A DNA stretch of 7,514 bases from Lysobacterales bacterium (lineage in GTDB: Bacteria > Pseudomonadota > Gammaproteobacteria > Xanthomonadales > SZUA-36). Where the stretch lies: positions 1 to 7,514 of the forward strand of contig JAPHSB010000447.1 of the NCBI GenBank assembly GCA_026193295.1. Reading direction: 5' to 3'. Shown piece by piece: positions 1 through 5,460 of this stretch. Below the pieces are notes generated by a model. That model did not search any database and was not told where the DNA came from. It saw nothing but the letters and a program-made list of their open reading frames with translations. How positions within the stretch are numbered: the stretch's first letter is position 1; every line of letters begins with the position of its first letter. Position numbers and translations under genes: made by a program.

Positions 1-18
1 GTTGGAATTACACGAACT

Positions 19-47
19 AAAAAGGGCGGGCGCCTGGCGCCCGCCCT
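19..47 (-). terminator. Rho-independent terminator of the PQQ dehydrogenase gene
   Basis: Perfectly complementary GC-only arms lie at 24-34 and 36-46, with an extra A-T pair at 23/47. In practice this folds as a stem of about 10 bp with a five-base loop. Five A residues at 19-23 read as a U-run directly after the stem on the minus strand. The structure starts about 36 nt beyond the stop codon of the minus-strand gene ending at 83. This is a textbook intrinsic terminator, oriented for that gene. Confidence 0.92.
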
Positions 48-51
48 CATC

Positions 52-89
52 GTTGATATCAACCGATCGGAGTTGAAGCCGATCAGAGT
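52..89. repeat. Adjacent small palindromes and a short tandem near-repeat
   Basis: GTTGATATCAAC at 52-63 is a perfect 12-bp palindrome, overlapped by CCGATCGG at 63-70. CCGATCGGAGT at 63-73 recurs as CCGATCAGAGT at 79-89 (10 of 11 identical, 16-bp offset), running over the stop codon of the PQQ gene. The role is unknown; it could be a protein-binding site, or a small local duplication at the gene's 3' end. The repeats are directly visible, but a function is not supported. Confidence 0.4.
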
Positions 90-1870
90 CCGAACACGAA
101 GAGCATGGACGTGTTCTGCATGTCCTTGAGCTCGGGGGTGTTCGCGATGCGACCCCGCGGGATGCGGTTGGCACCCGCGAGAACGGCGATGTACTGCTTG
201 CCGTTGACGGCATAGGTGACAGGTGGCGCGGAGATGCCCAGCCCCGTCGGGAAAGTCCACAACTCCTCGCCGCTACGAGCGTCGTACGCCACCAGGTCGC
301 CGTTGACGCGACCCTGGAACACGAGGTTCCCCGCGGTCGTCAGGGTGCCCGCGTTGCCGACGCCAGGCATCGGCACCTCCCACACGGTCGCATTGCTGAC
401 CGGGTCCCGCGCCTGCAGGGAACCGGTGCCCGGCCCTTCATCCTCGACCCAGGACCAGCCCACGCCGGTGGTGTCGCCTTCGAACACCGCAGACCGCCAC
501 GACTCCGTGTCGACACCTTCGTCGTTGTACACCGCCGACAGGTGAATCACCGGGATGTAGGCCAGTCCGGTCATCGGGTTGTAGGACATCGCGTGCCAAC
601 TGTGCGCACCGGCCAGGGTCGGCGTGATACGCGCGGAACCACTCTCGTAGCGTGCGCCGGGCTGCTCGACCGGCCGTCCGGATTCCAGGTCCACGTGGCT
701 GGCCCAGTTGACTTCCGCAAAGGGCTCGGCCGAGAGGAGCTTGCCTGTTTCGCGGTCGATCACGTAGAAGAAGCCGTTCTTGGGCGCGTGCATCAGCGCC
801 TTGACCGTGCGATCGTCCATCTCGAGATCGGCGAGCACGATATCCATGTTCGAGTTGAAGTCCCAGGTCTCGCCGGGCGTGGTCTGGTAGTGCCACAGGT
901 ACTCACCCGTATCCGGGTCAAGCGCGACGATCGAGCACAGGAACAGGTTGTCACCGCCTCCCGGACTGCGGATCTTCTGGTTCCAGGGTGCACCGTTGCC
1001 GGTACCGATGTAGAGCTGGTCGAGCTCGGCGTCGTAGGTGAAGCCGTGCCAGGCGTTGCCGCCGCCGCCAAATTTCCACCATTCCCCTGTCCAGGTCTCG
1101 GCGGCCATCCGCATGGCGTCGCTTTCGAACCCATCAGCGGGGTTGCCGGGCACGATGAAGAAGCGCCAGGCCTGTTCGCCCGTTTCCGCGTCGTAGGCGG
1201 TGACGTAGCCGCGCGTTGGCCCGTTTTCCGTGCCGCCATTGCCGATCAGCACCTTGCCCTTGAAAATCTTCGGCGCCCCGGTGATGTAAAGGGGCAACCC
1301 CGGATCGAAGGTGCGCACGCTCCAGGCTTGCTCCCCGGTGGCGCGGTCGACCGCAATCAGGCGGCCGTCCCAGGTTGCCAGGTAGACCTTGTCCTTCCAG
1401 ATGCCGATACCGCGGTTGTGTTCCCAACCCGCGCGCATGTCGTTGCCGGTGTTCTCGGCCACCTTCGGGTCGAACTCCCAGATCAGGTCTCCGCTGGTCG
1501 CGTCGACGGCGCGGACCCGGTTCATGCTGCCGATGAAATAAAGTACGCCGTCGACCACCAGCGGCGTGGAAACCAGGCCGCGGTCATTCGGCAGATCCAG
1601 GTACCAATCGACACCGAGCCGCGAAACGCTGCCATCGTTGACCTGGTCGAGCGGGCTGAAGCGCTGCTCGCTGTAGCTGCGCCCGAAGGCCAGCCAGTTA
1701 TCGCCCGCCGACTCATCCGCCATCGCCGCATCGTCCACCACGGTGGCTGCATGGGCGGCTTCAAGCTCGTGGGCAACAACCGGAGGTTCGGGCTCCGGAG
1801 CCCGGGAACAGGCCACGACGCACATCATCAAAACGAGCGTAGGCAACACCATGCGGGAGGATATTCTCAT
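83..1870 (-). CDS. PQQ-dependent alcohol dehydrogenase-like lipoprotein (methanol/ethanol dehydrogenase family, no haem domain)
   Basis: This 595-residue protein is predicted to oxidise an alcohol or aldehyde in the periplasm using pyrroloquinoline quinone (PQQ). Residues 1-21 form a signal peptide with a hydrophobic core and lipobox VVAC (Cys21), implying membrane anchoring, followed by an acidic, Ala/Pro-rich linker to about residue 55. The rest is the eight-bladed propeller, with repeated blade motifs such as AVDATSGDLIWEF (121-133), AYDAETGEQAW (225-235), ALDPDTGEYLW (316-326) and AYDARSGEELW (528-538). By family comparison, the metal/PQQ ligands are Glu215, Asn292 and Asp337, the last also the catalytic base. 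The adjacent-cysteine pair usual before NRG is Ala147-Gly148 here. The residue two after Asp337 is Asn339, not the Asp typical of lanthanide-dependent XoxF/ExaF enzymes. No CXXCH haem motif is present, so the electron acceptor must be a separate protein, and no cytochrome or pqq gene is in the window. The start is supported by an AG-rich stretch just upstream. Substrate unknown. Confidence 0.9.
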   Translation of the reverse strand: MRISSRMVLPTLVLMMCVVACSRAPEPEPPVVAHELEAAHAATVVDDAAMADESAGDNWLAFGRSYSEQRFSPLDQVNDGSVSRLGVDWYLDLPNDRGLVSTPLVVDGVLYFIGSMNRVRAVDATSGDLIWEFDPKVAENTGNDMRAGWEHNRGIGIWKDKVYLATWDGRLIAVDRATGEQAWSVRTFDPGLPLYITGAPKIFKGKVLIGNGGTENGPTRGYVTAYDAETGEQAWRFFIVPGNPADGFESDAMRMAAETWTGEWWKFGGGGNAWHGFTYDAELDQLYIGTGNGAPWNQKIRSPGGGDNLFLCSIVALDPDTGEYLWHYQTTPGETWDFNSNMDIVLADLEMDDRTVKALMHAPKNGFFYVIDRETGKLLSAEPFAEVNWASHVDLESGRPVEQPGARYESGSARITPTLAGAHSWHAMSYNPMTGLAYIPVIHLSAVYNDEGVDTESWRSAVFEGDTTGVGWSWVEDEGPGTGSLQARDPVSNATVWEVPMPGVGNAGTLTTAGNLVFQGRVNGDLVAYDARSGEELWTFPTGLGISAPPVTYAVNGKQYIAVLAGANRIPRGRIANTPELKDMQNTSMLFVFGL

Positions 1871-1894
1871 GTCTTCTCTCTCTCAGTCTGCTGT

Positions 1895-1950
1895 GCCGGC
1901 AATGCCGGCTTGTTGATTGGAGGCGTTCACAGATCGCCCCGGCGACGCCT
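1895..1950 (-). promoter_or_regulatory. Structured 5' leader of the PQQ dehydrogenase gene
   Basis: Two inverted repeats lie between the candidate promoter and the start codon. GCCGGC at 1895-1900 and 1904-1909 are separated by AAT and form a tight hairpin. AGGCGT (1921-1926) and ACGCCT (1945-1950) are complementary across 18 nt. Both would fall in the mRNA leader if transcription starts near 1962. They could be an operator or an mRNA structure; which one cannot be decided here. The AG-rich putative ribosome-binding stretch (GAGAGAGAGAAG on the minus strand) lies between the first hairpin and the start codon. Confidence 0.35.
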
Positions 1951-1968
1951 GTTGGCAGCAATACTCTC

Positions 1969-1996
1969 AAAATAGCAGGGCAGCCGCCAACATCAA
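1969..1996 (-). promoter_or_regulatory. Candidate sigma-70 promoter for the PQQ dehydrogenase gene
   Basis: On the minus strand a TTGATG -35-like hexamer (1991-1996) is followed after 16 bp by a TATTTT -10-like hexamer (1969-1974). A TGC immediately before it resembles an extended -10. The predicted start is about 90 nt upstream of the gene's ATG. This is pattern matching only, though the position and orientation are sensible. Confidence 0.4.
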
Positions 1997-2424
1997 CCCA
2001 TTTCACCGGGAACAGGAAGGCCCGCTCGACCCTGCACGCTGAATCCCGCAATGACGTGTCGCATGATGGGATCGACTGTCGAGGATGAATTAGCCGCCCG
2101 CATGATGAACGCGGTAATGGAGACCGGCCGTTTTAAGCCTCGGATCCGGTTTATCAGAGCCTGGGGCTTGTCGGCATCCACCCTGCCCTGGCCTTCCAGG
2201 GACAGGCGTTTCGTGCGGATCGGCGTGTGGGCCGATGGCAATCATCGATGGAATGGCATGGTGAAAAAAGATGCTGACAACTTCGGCTGTGATGGGGTCA
2301 AATTTGTCCTTGATCGCCAGATATCGGTTTTGTATGGCTCCAGTGACTGCAAATTCTGATAAAAACGGGCAATGAGGCGCGAAGAGTCCAAATTTTTGAG
2401 TTTCGGTCTGTTACATTCTGCGTC
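1997..2424. other. Divergent intergenic region with no supported gene
   Basis: This stretch separates the minus-strand PQQ gene from the plus-strand permease gene. Short reading frames occur on both strands, but their translations lack recognisable motifs, have no ribosome-binding sites and overlap one another, so none is called. The left part is GC-rich and contains the stem-loop at 2182-2206 and a 6-bp inverted repeat (ATCGGC 2219-2224, GCCGAT 2231-2236). From about 2240 onward it becomes noticeably more AT-rich, as expected ahead of a gene, but no convincing -35/-10 pair for the permease gene could be picked. Confidence 0.5.
2182..2206. repeat. Stem-loop with a one-base bulge in the divergent intergenic region
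   Basis: CCTGCCCTGG (2182-2191) pairs with CCAGGG plus CAGG (2196-2201 and 2203-2206), with A2202 bulged and a CCTT loop, giving ten base pairs. No T-run follows on either strand, so it is not an ordinary intrinsic terminator. It may be a repetitive extragenic palindrome-type element or a regulator site. The structure is visible, but its role is not. Confidence 0.45.
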
Positions 2425-2466
2425 ATGAAAAAAATCAGAGCCGGGAAAACCTGCAAAAAGCCATGA
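2425..2466 (+). CDS. Possible 13-residue leader peptide overlapping the permease start
   Basis: An ATG at 2425 opens a frame encoding MKKIRAGKTCKKP, highly basic with 6 Lys/Arg in 13 residues. It ends at TGA 2464-2466, overlapping the permease ATG (2463-2465) as ATGA. Such an overlap can couple translation of the two frames. No clear Shine-Dalgarno sequence precedes this ATG, and the permease ATG itself has only a weak AAAAAG ahead of it. It may be a chance frame. Confidence 0.2.
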   Translation: MKKIRAGKTCKKP

Positions 2467-3962
2467 CCCAATCGCATCACGCCGAATCTTCAAGTCATCT
2501 GATCAGAAAGCTGGGCCTGATGGGCCTGACTGCCACCGGCATTTGTTCCATGCTGGGTGCTTCAATCAACGTGGTTCCCTTCATGATTCAACGCAACGTA
2601 CCCGGCATTGGCCAGTATGTTTTGCCGGCATTTCTGTTTGCCGCCGTCCCCGCCCTGTTGGCGGCTTTTGCCTATGCCGTTCTGGCGTCGGCCATGCCAC
2701 GCGCCGGTGGCAGCTATATTTATGCGAGCAGGGGCCTGAACCCCTACCTGGGCTTTATTGCCAGTTTTTCGCAGTGGTTCGGTTTGTCCATAGTCATCGG
2801 GGTCATTGCCTACGTCATTGTGCCCTTCTTGAGAGACATTGCCCTGGGTATGAATTGGACCGCGCTGGCGCATTTTCTGGAACTGGGGCCGGTTCGCGTT
2901 TCAGTGGCGCTTCTGCTGATCTGGACTTTTGTATACGTCAATGTACGTGGGGTGAAATCCTATGAACGAACGTTAATCCCCCTGATGTTTATTATGTTCG
3001 CATTAGGAGCAATTGTCATTTTCGCCGGCTTTTCCTTTGACCATGCCGATTTTGCCAAGGCCCTGATGGAAAAGGAGGGAAGGATACATCAGCCCGGTGA
3101 TCCCAATGGGCTTGACTGGAGGGTTTTTCTCTCCGCTTCCGCGCTGCTTTTTTCCAGCTTTATCGGTTTCGATTCGATTGCACAGGCCGGAGGCGAAGCG
3201 AAAAACCCAACGCGCACTCTGCCACTGGCCATTGGTCTCGCCATTTGCATTGTGGGCAGCTTCTATTTTCTTTTTACCTATGCGGTTTATCACGCGGTGC
3301 CCTGGACCTTCGTTGCCCAGGAGGCAATGTCCAGGGACATTTCCGCGCCGGGGATGCTGAGCTACCTGCTTCCCGCTGGCCTCTCCGTGGCCATATTGAC
3401 CGGAGCGGCTGTGGCATTGATCAATGACCTGCCTGCCATGTTGCTTTCGGTTTCCCGTCTCATGTTCGCCTGGGCGGAAGACGGCATTTTTCCTGCCCGG
3501 ATTGCCAAGGTACACAGCAGGTACCATACGCCTCACCTGGCCCTGACGGTAAGTGGATTGATCGCCAGCGTGGGGGTTCTGGGCAGTCATTTTGCCGGCG
3601 ATTTCTTTCTGGGAATTGATATCATGGTCACCGCGATGATGGTCAATTTCCTGCTGATGTGTATCACCCTGATTACCTTACCCCGGGTGAATCCGGAACT
3701 GGCTTCCAGAGTCGCCATTCTGAAAAAGAGACAACTGCAGAAATTGCTGGGCTGGTCAGGCGCGATCCTGCTTTCAGGCTTTCTCGTGGTCCACGTGTGG
3801 AAAGACATGACCAGCACGGTGCAAGCCTGGTATTTTCACTCAACGCCGGTCTGGCTGATCGTCATGGCGATGGGATCGGTACTGTTTTTTGTGAAATTGC
3901 GGTCTCTTCGAAGTTCGGGGACCGATACGGAAAAGCTGTTCAATGAACTTCCAGGACAATAG
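2463..3962 (+). CDS. APC-superfamily amino acid/amine permease
   Basis: This 499-residue inner-membrane protein is predicted to import an amino acid, amine or related solute by ion-coupled transport or exchange. The hydrophobic pattern fits 12 membrane segments, roughly 17-40, 51-78, 95-122, 144-162, 168-190, 221-240, 253-276, 298-322, 359-375, 379-405, 428-446 and 460-478. Family signatures are visible. The unwound helix 1 region reads TGICSMLGASI (25-35), a degenerate form of the usual Gly-Ile-Gly substrate-backbone motif. Helix 6 and its loop contain FIGFDSIAQAGGEAKNP (233-249), and SRLMFAWAEDGIFP (331-344) matches the conserved cytoplasmic loop after helix 8. The length is normal for the family. 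The first ATG is chosen because a TGA closes the frame at 2397-2399 with no better start between. The stop lies 5 nt before the next gene, so they are probably co-transcribed. The exact substrate cannot be read from sequence; the altered helix 1 motif hints at something other than a standard amino acid. Confidence 0.9.
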   Translation: MTQSHHAESSSHLIRKLGLMGLTATGICSMLGASINVVPFMIQRNVPGIGQYVLPAFLFAAVPALLAAFAYAVLASAMPRAGGSYIYASRGLNPYLGFIASFSQWFGLSIVIGVIAYVIVPFLRDIALGMNWTALAHFLELGPVRVSVALLLIWTFVYVNVRGVKSYERTLIPLMFIMFALGAIVIFAGFSFDHADFAKALMEKEGRIHQPGDPNGLDWRVFLSASALLFSSFIGFDSIAQAGGEAKNPTRTLPLAIGLAICIVGSFYFLFTYAVYHAVPWTFVAQEAMSRDISAPGMLSYLLPAGLSVAILTGAAVALINDLPAMLLSVSRLMFAWAEDGIFPARIAKVHSRYHTPHLALTVSGLIASVGVLGSHFAGDFFLGIDIMVTAMMVNFLLMCITLITLPRVNPELASRVAILKKRQLQKLLGWSGAILLSGFLVVHVWKDMTSTVQAWYFHSTPVWLIVMAMGSVLFFVKLRSLRSSGTDTEKLFNELPGQ

Positions 3963-3967
3963 CATTC

Positions 3968-5416
3968 ATGACTGAATACCTCGAACTGGCGCCTGACCTG
4001 ACCATCTCCCGTGTCCTGACCGGCCTGTGGCAAATCGCTGACCTCGAGCGCAGCGGTGTAACACTCGATCCCGAGGAGACGTCCAGGTACATGACTCCTT
4101 ATGTTGAAGCGGGGTTTACCACCTTCGACATGGCTGACCATTACGGTTCGGCGGAAGTCATTGCCGGCCATTTCAGAAACCATGAACAAGCCGGGACCCG
4201 GGCCCAATTGCTGACCAAGTGGGTTCCCAAGCCCGGAGCGGTGACGAAGCGTGAGGTCAGGGACGCAGTCCAGCTTTCCCTGGACCGCATGAAGGTCCAT
4301 AAGCTCGATATGCTCCAGTACCACGCATGGAATTATTCCGATCCGGCCTGGCTCGACAGCCTGTTCTGGCTCCAGGAATTGAAAGAGGAAGGGTTGATCG
4401 GCCACCTCGGGTTGACCAATTTCGATGCGGCGCACCTGAGAGTGGCAGTGGCCAGCGGTATCGAGGTCCTGACCAACCAGGTGAGCTATTCCCTGCTGGA
4501 CCAGCGCGCCGCCGGCGACATGACAGCGGTCTGTCAGCAATACGGCGTCAAAATCCTGGCGTTTGGAACGATTGCCGGAGGCTTTCTCACTGAAAAATGG
4601 CTGGGACAGCCGGAACCCGGGCCGGACCAGCTCGCCACCTGGTCGCAGATGAAGTACAAGCGTTTCATCGATGCCGCGGGCGGCTGGTCCCGGTTCCAGG
4701 AGCTATTGAGCGCGCTGGCCGATGTGTCCCGCAAACACGCGGTATCCATGTCGGTTGTTTCCAGCCGGTACATGCTGGATCGGGCAGCCGTGGGCGGAAT
4801 CATACTCGGCGCGAGGCTGGGGCACGGCGATCATGTGCAGGAGAATCTGGCCATTTTTTCTGTCGCGCTGGACCAGGAGGACCGGGATCGACTCGAGCAG
4901 GCCATGAGCGGCCTCGATCCCATTCCCGGTGGCTGTGGGGATGAATATCGCAAACCACCGTTTCTCACGGCTTCCGGCGACCTGAGTGATCATCTCGAAC
5001 AGCTGCCTCCCGTCTTTTCGCCACTGACTGATGAAAATGGCAAGAGCCGTGTTCTGAGTGGAACCGCGTGGGAGGATTTTGCAGGTTATTGCCGGGCCAT
5101 CAGGAGCGGTGAACGAATCCTGATATCGGGCACGACCGCCGCCCATCGCGAGCGATTGATTGGTGGCAGCGATCCTGCCGCGCAAACCCACTTCGTGATC
5201 GACAAGATTCAGGCTGCAATCGAATCCCTGGGTGGAAAACTGGAGGATGTCGACCGGACACGGATATTCGTCAGCGATATCAAGACCTGGGAATCCGTGG
5301 CTCGGGCACACGGTGAGCGATTCGAGCTGATAAAACCGGTCAATACGCTGGTGGAAGCCAAACTGGTGGGCACGGACTTCCTGGTGGAAATCGAGGCGGA
5401 GGCGCGGGCCCGGTAA
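3968..5416 (+). CDS. Aldo/keto reductase fused to a C-terminal Rid (YjgF/YER057c) domain
   Basis: This 482-residue cytoplasmic protein has two domains. Residues 1 to about 328 are an NAD(P)H-dependent aldo/keto reductase barrel. The catalytic tetrad is in place: Asp54 and Tyr59 in FDMADHYG, Lys84 in LLTKW, and His119 in QYHAW. Strand motifs LGLTNFD (147-153) and TNQVSYSLLD (169-178) and the cofactor motif GARLGHGDHVQENL (281-294) follow. A linker (about 329-365) leads to a Rid-family domain at about 366-482, with ILISGTTA (384-391), RTRIFVSDIKTWE (430-442), AHGERF (447-452) and LVEIEAEA (472-479). The residue matching the catalytic arginine of RidA imine deaminases (Arg105) is Asn459 in PVNTLVE, as in Rid subfamilies without deaminase activity. 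The start has AGGA 11 nt upstream, inside the end of the permease gene. The reaction is inferred to be carbonyl reduction (or alcohol oxidation), with the Rid half binding a ligand or an intermediate. Substrate unknown. Confidence 0.9.
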   Translation: MTEYLELAPDLTISRVLTGLWQIADLERSGVTLDPEETSRYMTPYVEAGFTTFDMADHYGSAEVIAGHFRNHEQAGTRAQLLTKWVPKPGAVTKREVRDAVQLSLDRMKVHKLDMLQYHAWNYSDPAWLDSLFWLQELKEEGLIGHLGLTNFDAAHLRVAVASGIEVLTNQVSYSLLDQRAAGDMTAVCQQYGVKILAFGTIAGGFLTEKWLGQPEPGPDQLATWSQMKYKRFIDAAGGWSRFQELLSALADVSRKHAVSMSVVSSRYMLDRAAVGGIILGARLGHGDHVQENLAIFSVALDQEDRDRLEQAMSGLDPIPGGCGDEYRKPPFLTASGDLSDHLEQLPPVFSPLTDENGKSRVLSGTAWEDFAGYCRAIRSGERILISGTTAAHRERLIGGSDPAAQTHFVIDKIQAAIESLGGKLEDVDRTRIFVSDIKTWESVARAHGERFELIKPVNTLVEAKLVGTDFLVEIEAEARAR

Positions 5417-5460
5417 TGAATTTCCCTGTAGACACCCCCTTTGACGGAGCGACCGGATGA
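5416..5460 (+). CDS. Possible 14-residue coupling frame between the reductase and esterase genes
   Basis: The stop of the reductase gene is part of TAATG, so an ATG at 5416 begins a frame encoding MNFPVDTPFDGATG. It ends at TGA 5458-5460, overlapping the esterase ATG (5457-5459) as ATGA. A ribosome finishing the reductase could in principle restart here and be delivered to the esterase start. A GGAGG lies at 5398-5402, 13 nt upstream, a rather long spacing. The esterase start has its own good GGAG (5446-5449), so this frame may be accidental. Confidence 0.2.
   Translation: MNFPVDTPFDGATG

Noticed and set aside
542..1975. Long open frame of 477 codons on the plus strand
   Set aside because: It lies antisense to the PQQ dehydrogenase gene, which carries clear family motifs. 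The plus-strand translation has no recognisable domain and is the usual shadow frame of a GC-rich gene.
2290..2330. Sequence around TGATGGGGTCAAATTTGTCC that faintly recalls motifs seen near REP-associated IS200-like transposases
   Set aside because: The resemblance is from memory and weak. No transposase fragment or matching palindrome pair accompanies it.
2051..2359. A 102-codon plus-strand frame in the divergent intergenic region
   Set aside because: It has no ribosome-binding site, no recognisable motif and an unnatural residue mix, and it crosses the palindromes at 2182-2236.
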